Positions 1 to 6,212 of a stretch of DNA of 9,815 nt are shown here, one piece after another. The stretch comes from Eudoraea sp. (GTDB taxonomy: Bacteria > Bacteroidota > Bacteroidia > Flavobacteriales > Flavobacteriaceae), in the NCBI GenBank assembly GCA_024642325.1, contig JAHEBI010000054.1:1-9815 (forward strand), in the 5' to 3' direction. The notes under the pieces were generated by a model, which was not told the origin of the DNA, did not search any database, and was given only the letters and a program-made list of their open reading frames with translations. Numbering within the stretch: position 1 is the first letter of the stretch; each line of letters opens with the position of its first letter. Position numbers and translations under genes: made by a program.

Positions 1-206
1 TTGGTGCCGGCGACAGTATGGTGGCCGGCATGGTGTTTGGCCTCACACAGGGCAAGTCAAACCGGGAAATGGTAAGATATGGCGTAGCCTGCGGTACGGC
101 GGCGACTTTGCGCCCTGGCACACAGCTTTGTAACAAGGAAGATACAGACCGACTATATGAATGGATTACCTCCCAGAATGTTAAAAAAACAAAAAAAAAC
201 AACTGA
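1..206 (+). CDS. pfkB: 6-phosphofructokinase, PfkB/ribokinase family (C-terminal fragment)
   Basis: The gene enters from the left edge; codons run from base 3 and only the last 68 residues are present, ending at TGA 204-206. The fragment opens with G-A-G-D-S, the second PfkB signature, whose Asp is the catalytic base that deprotonates the sugar hydroxyl; the preceding glycines form the anion hole. The following text (EMVRYGVACGTAATLRPGTQLC, then a final helix ending in YEWI) runs closely parallel to the C-terminus of E. coli PfkB, including the A-A-T-L and G-T-x-L-C elements. This favours 6-phosphofructokinase II over ribokinase or adenosine kinase, although FruK and LacC kinases share the fold. 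The family phosphorylates fructose 6-phosphate with ATP in the cytoplasm. The end of the gene is A-rich (K-K-T-K-K-N-N tail). No terminator follows closely; the first strong one is at 446-481. Confidence 0.85.
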   Translation, partial: GAGDSMVAGMVFGLTQGKSNREMVRYGVACGTAATLRPGTQLCNKEDTDRLYEWITSQNVKKTKKNN

Positions 207-281
207 ACTGATCTAGATCATGTTGTACCCGGATGATGACGTTTATTTTTGTAGTGTATTTAAATGAATATGGTTCATTGA

Positions 282-481
282 AAAATTTAAATAGATGGGT
301 TTTTAAATCGGGGGGATAAGAAAACCCACAAGTACAGAAGCCGTTAAGGACACTCTTTAAACCATTTGAATTGCGAACGGTGCTAGCGATAGGACCTATT
401 AGGGATCAGTGTAAGCGGTCATTGGGCAGAATTGACAGTTTCTTGGAAACCGGGGTATTTTGGTATCCCGGTTTCTTTTTT
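282..481 (+). ncRNA. candidate structured small RNA, or long 3' UTR of pfkB
   Basis: No convincing reading frame lies here, yet the stretch ends in a strong plus-strand intrinsic terminator with no plus-strand gene between pfkB and it. Complementary segments I can see: an 8-bp perfect helix 296-303 / 321-328 (TGGGTTTT with AAAACCCA) enclosing a run of six G at 310-315; a composite helix 341-345 / 413-418 (CCGTT with AAGCGG, one bulged G) continued by 350-354 / 408-412 (ACACT with AGTGT); an alternative local hairpin TTAAGGA / TCTTTAA at 344-350 / 354-360 that would compete with it; and the 12-bp terminator stem. A weak promoter can be drawn (TTTG 248-251, 17 bases, TATGGTTC 269-276), but its -7 box matches only 4 of the 6 fixed positions. 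The 5' end is therefore a guess, and the alternative is a roughly 275-base 3' UTR of pfkB. I do not recognise an Rfam family; it does not resemble SRP RNA, tmRNA or RNase P. Confidence 0.3.
446..481 (+). terminator. strong rho-independent terminator
   Basis: A 12-bp stem pairs 446-457 (GAAACCGGGGTA) with 464-475 (TATCCCGGTTTC), with one G-T pair and a six-base loop, followed directly by six T at 476-481. No T-run follows it on the minus strand, so it acts on plus-strand transcripts: either pfkB read-through or the candidate small RNA just upstream. It does not serve the minus-strand baeRF gene, whose end is at 744. Confidence 0.88.
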
Positions 482-743
482 GATCAATAACCACTGATAT
501 TCTTTGTGTCTGATAAAAGTACCAGTATCAACAAAGTGTGAAGGCCTGTGTGTTTTGCCCCAATAAGTTCCTGTGTAGGATTCAAAGATCACAGGTAAAT
601 TGTTCGATGAGAACGATCCATCCAACAAATGGATGATCCCAATATTCATATATTACTTCCGCAAAGACCACACGCAATTATGTTACTGAAGACAGGAAGA
701 CAACTACTTGCCGGAATTTGCCGAATTTTTGGCGAAAAGTATA
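482..743. other. intergenic stretch with no recognisable gene
   Basis: Both strands have short open frames here: 419-649 minus (76 codons, running through the terminator hairpin) and 629-838 plus (69 codons, overlapping the end of the baeRF gene). Neither product resembles a family I know and neither has a credible promoter. A small dyad, ATCCAT 616-621 with ATGGAT 629-634, has no T-run. A short plus-strand stretch around 680-750 reads as E-D-N-Y-L-P-E-F-A-E-F-L-A-K-S behind a stop codon and could be a decayed coding remnant, but it is too short to argue. Confidence 0.5.
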
Positions 744-1898
744 TTAGTACCTATAAAGGGCATTCACTTTTGAATGCGGGTTCGGCATATCATCATTTTC
801 CAACAAATAAACTTTACCTCCATTCAAAAATGTCCTGATGGCGGCCTTGTTCAATAGGGATACACTTGAAGGCAAAAATTCTTGATCGATCCGAACATGT
901 CTTTTTTCCGGGTCGTAGACACCCCAGATATCTGCGCCATTTTCAACAAAAAGCGTATCAATTTTTCCGTCTAAAGCCGCGGGAAGTACTTGCCCGATAT
1001 CCGAAGATGTTCTTCCGGAGCCATCATGTTCCTTAAAAAGTTCTAATTTTTCCTCTCGTTCACGATCAAAAATCGGAGCCACTTCATTCCATGCTAATTT
1101 GTGCAACAAAACCTTATCGGTATCCGAAAGGTTGCATGAAATATGGTTTTCCAGCAAATGTTTATAGCTACTTACTTTTTTATAGATTGAAAACAAATAA
1201 TCCTGAGATGCAACGACCATTGGAATCTTATCATCTTTTAAAAAGGTCATCAACCCCTTGTCTATGGCTCTGAAATAATCTGCAATCTCGCTTTTGCGAT
1301 CGCGGTCAGCTTCAGCATGGCCATGGTAAATGGCCCGCCCCTGTGCATCGGCTCCACTTTTATACTGAAGGCTATCCGGCTTGTAATCATAACCTACTCG
1401 TTCTTCCATCCGTGAGGGTATCAGATCGTCTATGAACACTTTGGTAATACTATGACGGGTCTGCCTGTAAAGTTTGACATCCTCCAATTCCAACGACAGT
1501 ACATAAAAGGTACCATCGCCCGTAAACATTGGAAATAATGGTTTGAGATAAAAACCATTCGCAACATAGTTATATGATTCAAAATGAATGGGAAGTGTAA
1601 ATTTTTTAAAGAAACCATCTGAACAAAAAATGGCGAGTCCGTCAGATTGGTACCGCCAGAATTTTCTATTGTCAATCAGTTCCTGGATGGGTGCGACCAG
1701 CCTATCGATTTCCTTCGGTCCCATTTCCTCTTTTTCCAACTTATTTTTTACCTCCTTCAATTGGCTTTTTAGTTGCTGTACATCCTCCCGTTGCAAAACT
1801 TCCTCCCCTGCCTGATGGGTTGGGATAAAAATAGAGATGCAGCTTTTACCATGGATGCCATCCAATTCCTCGATTTCCTTTTTTGTGATCAGTACCAT
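744..1898 (-). CDS. baeRF-superfamily protein (bacterial archaeo-eukaryotic release factor-like, probably family 3)
   Basis: This 384-residue cytosolic protein has the layout of the bacterial homologues of eRF1/Pelota/Vms1. The N-terminal part contains S-I-F-I-P-T-H (residues 22-28) and a charged helical hairpin at about 36-75. A central RNase H-like domain spans about 130-250. The C-terminal part resembles an eL30/L7Ae-like domain: LPAALDGKIDTLFVENGADIWGVYDP at 305-330, then L-L-N-K-A-A-I-R-T-F-L-N-G-G-K-V-Y-L-L at 348-366. Where eRF1 carries GGQ, this protein has a loop rich in Gly, His and charged residues (A-I-Y-H-G-H-A-E-A-D-R-D-R at 189-201) with no GGQ. Established knowledge: the superfamily was defined by sequence analysis and is proposed to act in ribosome rescue or stress-time translation, but biochemical function is largely untested. 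Assignment to family 3 is by overall look only. No Shine-Dalgarno sequence is visible; the gene appears monocistronic and I see no terminator after it. Confidence 0.75.
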   Translation of the reverse strand: MVLITKKEIEELDGIHGKSCISIFIPTHQAGEEVLQREDVQQLKSQLKEVKNKLEKEEMGPKEIDRLVAPIQELIDNRKFWRYQSDGLAIFCSDGFFKKFTLPIHFESYNYVANGFYLKPLFPMFTGDGTFYVLSLELEDVKLYRQTRHSITKVFIDDLIPSRMEERVGYDYKPDSLQYKSGADAQGRAIYHGHAEADRDRKSEIADYFRAIDKGLMTFLKDDKIPMVVASQDYLFSIYKKVSSYKHLLENHISCNLSDTDKVLLHKLAWNEVAPIFDREREEKLELFKEHDGSGRTSSDIGQVLPAALDGKIDTLFVENGADIWGVYDPEKRHVRIDQEFLPSSVSLLNKAAIRTFLNGGKVYLLENDDMPNPHSKVNALYRY

Positions 1899-2090
1899 TG
1901 CAGATAGTTTTTAAGATATTAGTTACTTCTATCAAAAATAAAGATGGCTACTGCTTTATGAAATGATTAAGGTCAGTAAGGAGAAATCTCAGTGGCAAAC
2001 ATAAAAATCAGAAACTTTTTTAAAAGGCTTCATCCATTTGAAAAGAAACGAAAAATGTGCAATTGGAACCGTATCTGCACAGACATTGGC

Positions 2091-2116
2091 AAACTAATTT
2101 TGATCAAAACTAATTT
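2091..2116. repeat. short direct repeat around a palindrome
   Basis: The 10-mer AAACTAATTT occurs at 2091-2100 and again at 2107-2116, with a perfect 12-base palindrome (TTTTGATCAAAA, 2098-2109) across the junction. Just to the left lies a separated dyad, TGTGCA 2056-2061 with TGCACA 2076-2081. The block lies in the gap between the tRNA terminator and the baeRF start, about 190 bases upstream of the latter. It could be a regulator site or chance in AT-rich DNA. Confidence 0.35.
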
Positions 2117-2133
2117 GTTGCTCCCATACCAAT

Positions 2134-2166
2134 AAAAAAACCCTTGATTTCTTTTGAAATCAAGGG
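2134..2166 (-). terminator. rho-independent terminator of tRNA-Gln
   Basis: Read on the minus strand, a perfect 11-bp stem (CCCTTGATTTC with GAAATCAAGGG) closes a four-base A loop and is followed by seven T (plus-strand A run 2134-2140). It begins 9 bases after the tRNA 3' end, so it terminates the tRNA transcript and separates it from the baeRF gene downstream. Confidence 0.93.
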
Positions 2167-2175
2167 TAATTGATG

Positions 2176-2247
2176 TTGGCCTACTAGGACTCGAACCTAG
2201 AACGACTGGACCAAAACCAGCTGTGTTGCCAATTACACCATAGGCCA
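2176..2247 (-). tRNA. tRNA-Gln (anticodon UUG)
   Basis: The minus strand folds as a 72-base cloverleaf. The 7-bp acceptor stem pairs TGGCCTA (from 2247) with TAGGCCA (2177-2183), with discriminator A at 2176. The D arm contains GTGTAATTGGCAACAC. The anticodon stem pairs GCTGG with CCAGT (one G-T pair) around the 7-base loop TTTTGGT, giving anticodon TTG. The T arm holds the canonical GGTTCGAGTCC. The 3' CCA is not encoded and must be added by nucleotidyltransferase. The U1-A72 first pair is typical of glutamine tRNAs. The gene stands alone between its own promoter and terminator and would decode CAA and, by wobble, CAG. Confidence 0.97.
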
Positions 2248-2265
2248 TTAGTGCATAAGAGCCTG

Positions 2266-2296
2266 CAAATTTAAGACAAACTTTTGTTTGCACAAA
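2266..2296 (-). promoter_or_regulatory. Bacteroidota-type promoter of tRNA-Gln
   Basis: On the minus strand an exact -33 box TTTG (plus CAAA 2293-2296) and an exact -7 box TAAATTTG (plus 2266-2273) are separated by 19 bases, matching the TTTG / TAnnTTTG consensus of the Bacteroidota primary sigma factor. Transcription would start near 2262, giving a leader of about 15 bases before the mature tRNA. A short dyad (CAAAC 2277-2281 with GTTTG 2286-2290) lies in the spacer. Confidence 0.85.
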
Positions 2297-2416
2297 TATT
2301 TTGAATACAATCAACTAAAAAAAGAACAGCAGCCTCCTGTTAAAGGTTTGAAAAAATTATAAGTCCATATCTATTTTAATTAGTAAATTCGCCCAGATTG
2401 GTAAACTTCATAGTAC

Positions 2417-5400
2417 ATGTTTTCAAAGAACTTCGAGAAATGGGATACCATCCTTGGATGGGTTGTTTTTTTTATTGCCCTCATCACTTACACCATAACC
2501 GTTGAGCCTACCGGTAGTTTTTGGGACGCCGGAGAATACATAACCACTTCTGCAAAATTGCAGGTGGCACACCCACCGGGTGCGCCATTACTCCAAATGA
2601 TTGGAGCTTTTTTCGCCATGTTTGCCTTTGAAGCAGACCAGATTGCACGGATGGTAAATTATGTTTCGGGGGTATCCAGTGCATTTACCATTTTGTTTAT
2701 GTTCTGGACGATTACCAATCTTACACGTAAACTAATACCCAAGAAAGAAAAGTTTACCAACAGCAACGCCATAGTTATTTTAGGCAGCGGTCTCATCGGC
2801 GCTTTGACCTTTACTTTTTCAGATAGTTTTTGGTTCAATGCCGTAGAAACTGAGGTATACGCCATGGCCAGTTTTATTATGGCACTACTTTTATGGATGG
2901 GATTAAAATGGACAGATGACCTTGAAGATCCCAGAGGTAATCGCTGGCTGATTCTCATCTCCTATGTAGTAGGACTTACCTTTGGCATTCAGTTTATGGG
3001 CTTTTTAGCAATTCCGACCATAGGTTTATTATACTATTTCAAAAAATATAAGACCACTACGGTTAAGAATTTTCTTTTAGCTAATATCACGGTAATAGCC
3101 ATTTTAATGTTAGTCTATAAATTTTCGCTGACCTACGTGCTAAAATTATTTGGCTGGAGTGAAGTGTTTTTTATCAATAGCATTGGATTGCCATTTAATT
3201 CAGGCACTGTGATAATGCTCCTGGTTTTTGTTAGCTTTTTTTATTTTGGATTGCGTTATACCCACAAAAATAATTTTAGAGTAGCCAATACTTTAATGCT
3301 CTGTGCCATGTTTTTGTTTCTTGGCTTTTCTTCCTGGCTTATGTTGCCTATAAGAGCTAACGCCAATGTGATTGTCAACGAAAATAATCCGTCGGATGCC
3401 AGGTCATTACTCGCTTATTACAACAGAGAACAATACCCTCAGGTAGACAGCCCTATTTATGGCACTTACTATTCAGATACTTTTGCCCCCGCAGGTGATG
3501 AGGTGGATGATAAACCGAAATATGAAAAGGATAAGGAACTGGGCAAATACATTATTGTAAACAAATACAAGAATGCCATGCAGGGCCCTAATAAGGATCA
3601 CAGAGGCATATTGCCCCGAATGTGGAGCGATCAGAACGCTGAAAACTACATGAAATATTTTGGCCCTTTAGATTTTAGAATGAAAACATCTAACGAAGAG
3701 CTGCGCAAAGCGGTGGCTCAGGTTAAAACGGGTCTTGCCAATGGCGAAATTGATGAAGAGCAATACATTGGATTTTTAAGGCAATTTGGTGAATATTTGG
3801 AAGTAGAACCCCCAAGCGTTTGGCAAAACATTAAATATATGTTTCAGTTTCAGTTCGGCTATATGTACTGGCGTTATTTTATGTGGAACTTTGTAGGGAA
3901 GCAAAACGATTTGCAGGGCCGTTATAACGGCAATGGTGAATGGTTGAGCGGGATTGGGTTTATAGACAACCTTCGTTTGGGAAGTCAGGACAATCTCCCT
4001 AAGGATGAAATGGAAAATAAAGGACGAAATACGTATTTCTTTTTGCCTTTAATTCTTGGAATTATAGGTTTAGTTTTCCAGCTCACTAAGAATCCCAAAC
4101 AATTCTGGGCTCTTTTTGTGTTTTTTATATTTACCGGGATTGCAATTCAATTCTATACAAATCCTTATATTTTTCAGCCACGTGAACGGGATTATTCACT
4201 GGTAGGCTCCTTTTATGTTTTTGCCTTATGGGTAGGATTAGGAGTATATGGGTTATATGAAGAATTCAAGAAATTAATAACTCCAAAAGTTCTTGGACCA
4301 GCAGTTCTGGTGGTCTGTCTTTTGGCCGTGCCGGGAGTGATGGCCTTTCAGAATTGGGATGATCACGACCGGTCTAATCGATTCACTGCGCGTGCAAGCG
4401 CTACGGCTTATCTGGATTCCTGCCAGGAAGATGCTGGGGCTATGTTATTTACAATAGGGGACAATGACACTTTCCCGCTTTGGTATGCCCAGGAAATTGA
4501 AGGATACCGTACCGATGTGCGTATAATCTGTACCAGCCTTTTCGCCACAGATTGGTATGTAGATCAAATGAAGCGCAAGGCTTATAAAAGTGATCCCATT
4601 CCCTCACAGCTTACACATGACCTATACAGATATGGGAACAGGGATGTAATATATTACCAGGGTCTTCCAGGTTTGTCTGAAAAACGATGGAACATCAGCG
4701 ATTTTATGAATTGGGTTGGAAGTAATAAACCTCAGACAAAATTTAAGTATATCCTGGAAAAACAGGGCGCTGACCTAAGTGAATACTCTGAAAGCACCTT
4801 GGATCTCGTATATTATCCAACCAACAAAATAAGAGTTCCGGTTAACAAGAAAAATGTACTTGAAAGTGGCCTGGTTAAAGAAAAAGATTCTGCATTAATT
4901 GTTGATTATATAGATATTGACCTGCCGAAAAGTGCACTGCCTAAAAACAGGATTATGATGTTGGATATACTTGCCAACAATGATTGGAAACGTCCCATAT
5001 ACTTTTCAGGAGGCAGCTTTGACAATGCAGAATACATCTGGATGAAAGAGTATTTACAATTAGAAGGATTGGCCTATAAGTTAGTGCCTATCCATACAAA
5101 GAATCAAAGTTCTTATGAGATGGGAAGAATTGACACAGATCTCATGTACGATATAGTTAAAGGTTGGGATTGGGGCAATTCAGGAAGTTCGGATATCTAC
5201 CATGATCCTCAGACCAGGACTCAAGGCTTATCTTTCCGGGGTAATCTTGCGAGATTGACGGAAGCTCTTATTAAAGAAAATAAAATTGATAAAGCCAAAG
5301 ATGTAATTAACATTGCCATGACCAATTTACCTTTGGAATACTATGGTTTTTATGCCTTTGTAGAACCTTTTGTGGACGGCTATTACAAGGTAGGTGAAAC

Positions 5401-5776
5401 ACAGAAAGCCAGGGATCTGTTCTATAAATTAAGGGATATTTACCAGGATCGGCTGGATTATTATTCTAGCATTCCATTGGATGAACAATATGACAAAATT
5501 GAGGATATTATTGGCGATATGGAAGCGTACAGAAGAAACATTGATATTCTTATAGAAAATAATGACCGGGAGATGGCAGAAAAGGAAACCTTGCTATTTA
5601 ATGAGCATATAGATATGTTCAGCCATTTTTATAAGGATGAGGTTTTAGAACAACCTCCTTTACTAGAACAATCGAATCCGGATATATTGGATACCTTAGA
5701 GGTTGAAAAAGATTCTTTTTCAGGTGACTCATTAAATCCCGGTGTGGAATTGGACTCTTCTACCGGCGGAAATTAA
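2417..5776 (+). CDS. DUF2723 / GT117 (TMEM260-like) membrane glycosyltransferase
   Basis: A 1119-residue polytopic protein with GT-C architecture. About ten membrane helices lie between residues 11 and 311, a soluble region follows (about 312-540), then four more helices (about 541-557, 566-583, 603-622, 630-645), then a large soluble C-terminal part. The first external loop carries F-W-D-A-G-E (35-40) followed by H-P-P-G (52-55), the family signature; D37 and E40 are the likely catalytic or sugar-phosphate-binding acids by analogy with other GT-C enzymes. Further family blocks are FWFNAVETEVYAM (138-150), L-P-I-R-A-N (310-315), N-W-D-D-H-D (646-651) and G-D-N-D-T-F-P (681-687). Residues from about 940 to 1080 look like TPR-type helical repeats; the last 40 are Ser/Asp-rich. 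Human TMEM260, in the same family, is a protein O-mannosyltransferase; bacterial members are mostly untested, so protein O-glycosylation at the inner membrane is inference. A possible -7 box TAAATTCG (2384-2391, one mismatch) has no good -33 partner. Confidence 0.88.
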   Translation: MFSKNFEKWDTILGWVVFFIALITYTITVEPTGSFWDAGEYITTSAKLQVAHPPGAPLLQMIGAFFAMFAFEADQIARMVNYVSGVSSAFTILFMFWTITNLTRKLIPKKEKFTNSNAIVILGSGLIGALTFTFSDSFWFNAVETEVYAMASFIMALLLWMGLKWTDDLEDPRGNRWLILISYVVGLTFGIQFMGFLAIPTIGLLYYFKKYKTTTVKNFLLANITVIAILMLVYKFSLTYVLKLFGWSEVFFINSIGLPFNSGTVIMLLVFVSFFYFGLRYTHKNNFRVANTLMLCAMFLFLGFSSWLMLPIRANANVIVNENNPSDARSLLAYYNREQYPQVDSPIYGTYYSDTFAPAGDEVDDKPKYEKDKELGKYIIVNKYKNAMQGPNKDHRGILPRMWSDQNAENYMKYFGPLDFRMKTSNEELRKAVAQVKTGLANGEIDEEQYIGFLRQFGEYLEVEPPSVWQNIKYMFQFQFGYMYWRYFMWNFVGKQNDLQGRYNGNGEWLSGIGFIDNLRLGSQDNLPKDEMENKGRNTYFFLPLILGIIGLVFQLTKNPKQFWALFVFFIFTGIAIQFYTNPYIFQPRERDYSLVGSFYVFALWVGLGVYGLYEEFKKLITPKVLGPAVLVVCLLAVPGVMAFQNWDDHDRSNRFTARASATAYLDSCQEDAGAMLFTIGDNDTFPLWYAQEIEGYRTDVRIICTSLFATDWYVDQMKRKAYKSDPIPSQLTHDLYRYGNRDVIYYQGLPGLSEKRWNISDFMNWVGSNKPQTKFKYILEKQGADLSEYSESTLDLVYYPTNKIRVPVNKKNVLESGLVKEKDSALIVDYIDIDLPKSALPKNRIMMLDILANNDWKRPIYFSGGSFDNAEYIWMKEYLQLEGLAYKLVPIHTKNQSSYEMGRIDTDLMYDIVKGWDWGNSGSSDIYHDPQTRTQGLSFRGNLARLTEALIKENKIDKAKDVINIAMTNLPLEYYGFYAFVEPFVDGYYKVGETQKARDLFYKLRDIYQDRLDYYSSIPLDEQYDKIEDIIGDMEAYRRNIDILIENNDREMAEKETLLFNEHIDMFSHFYKDEVLEQPPLLEQSNPDILDTLEVEKDSFSGDSLNPGVELDSSTGGN

Positions 5777-5785
5777 TCCTCCGGT
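5762..5785 (+). terminator. hairpin spanning the stop codon of the GT117 gene
   Basis: ACCGGCGGA (5762-5770) pairs with TCCTCCGGT (5777-5785) with one mismatch around a six-base loop that contains most of the TAA stop (5774-5776). No T-run follows directly, the nearest being 5813-5818, so it is at best a weak terminator or an mRNA 3'-end stabiliser in the 41-base gap between two convergent genes. Confidence 0.3.
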
Positions 5786-5817
5786 TATAGTATTAAGGCA
5801 AATACGAAGGTGATTTT

Positions 5818-6123
5818 TTAAAGATATTCATTAAGTATACCAATAAGTGTGTTTGCGTCCTGCTCTCCGCTTTGTCGCCAAACCATTTCACCTTTTTTGT
5901 AGATCATCAGGGTAGGCAGGCCCTTAATTCTAAGCGCCTGTGATAGCTCTTTGTTTTTATCCACATCTATCTTAATAACCTTGCCTTTATCTCCTAAGGC
6001 TGCAGCTACATCCCTAAGAACAGGATGCATAGAAGTGGATTGTTCGTTCCACTCCGCATAGAAATCAAGTAACACAGGGATATTAAGATCTATAAGTTCG
6101 CCGAATTTAGACATATAAAACAC
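5818..6123 (-). CDS. thioredoxin-fold protein without active-site cysteines
   Basis: A 101-residue protein that covers the whole thioredoxin fold, with no signal peptide, so cytosolic. V-L-L-D-F-Y-A-E-W at 17-25 matches the strand before the active site, including D20, the equivalent of the buried Asp of E. coli thioredoxin. The expected W-C-G-P-C is W-N-E-Q-S (25-29). K-I-D-V-D-K-N (51-57) and the cis-proline loop K-G-L-P-T-L-M-I-Y (67-75, P70) are intact. I checked the codons tgg-aac-gaa-caa-tcc; there is no frameshift, and the protein has no cysteine anywhere, so it cannot do dithiol-disulfide exchange. A chaperone-like, scaffold or substrate-binding role is inference. M4 (ATG 6112-6114) is an alternative start: the only good -7 box (6138-6145) would leave M1 with a leader of about 10 bases and M4 with about 20. 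Its convergent neighbour is the GT117 gene; the metallophosphoesterase gene lies upstream on the same strand, 82 bases away. Confidence 0.85.
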   Translation of the reverse strand: MFYMSKFGELIDLNIPVLLDFYAEWNEQSTSMHPVLRDVAAALGDKGKVIKIDVDKNKELSQALRIKGLPTLMIYKKGEMVWRQSGEQDANTLIGILNEYL

Positions 6124-6137
6124 ATTGGTTTATGAAT

Positions 6138-6145
6138 CAAATGTA
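6138..6145 (-). promoter_or_regulatory. -7 promoter box of the thioredoxin-like gene
   Basis: The minus strand reads TACATTTG, an exact match to TAnnTTTG. At a 19-base spacing the -33 position reads CCTG (plus 6165-6168), only half matching TTTG. Transcription would start near 6134, about 10 bases before the first ATG, so the gene probably has its own short-leader transcript. Confidence 0.55.
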
Positions 6146-6189
6146 TGAAAAAATGTTAAAAAATCAGGTATACCCTTAATTTTGGGTAA

Positions 6190-6212
6190 AACTTGAAAGT
6201 TAAATTCAAGTT
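6190..6212 (-). terminator. hairpin over the stop codon of the metallophosphoesterase gene (weak terminator candidate)
   Basis: An 8-bp perfect inverted repeat (AACTTGAA / TTCAAGTT, at 6190-6197 and 6205-6212) includes the TGA stop at 6208-6206. Only a few T follow on the minus strand. A second small dyad (TACCC / GGGTA, around 6170-6188) and a T-rich stretch lie a little further on. Partial termination before the thioredoxin-like gene is possible but not certain. Confidence 0.25.

Noticed and set aside
282..481. 6S RNA
   Set aside because: The two halves do not form the long imperfect rod with a central bubble, and the 3' end is a separate strong terminator stem.
616..634. Dyad ATCCAT / ATGGAT as the baeRF terminator
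   Set aside because: The stem is only six base pairs and no T-run follows on the minus strand.
419..649. 76-codon minus-strand frame downstream of the baeRF gene
   Set aside because: It runs straight through the 446-481 terminator hairpin, has no recognisable family or promoter, and is the length expected by chance in AT-rich DNA.
629..838. 69-codon plus-strand frame
   Set aside because: It overlaps the 3' end of the baeRF gene on the other strand and its product resembles nothing known.
2176..2247. tRNA-Gln as the end of an integrated mobile element
   Set aside because: No integrase gene and no second copy of the tRNA 3' end is seen in the window.
2030..2314. 94-codon minus-strand frame
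   Set aside because: It spans the tRNA-Gln gene and its terminator, so it is a by-product of non-coding DNA.
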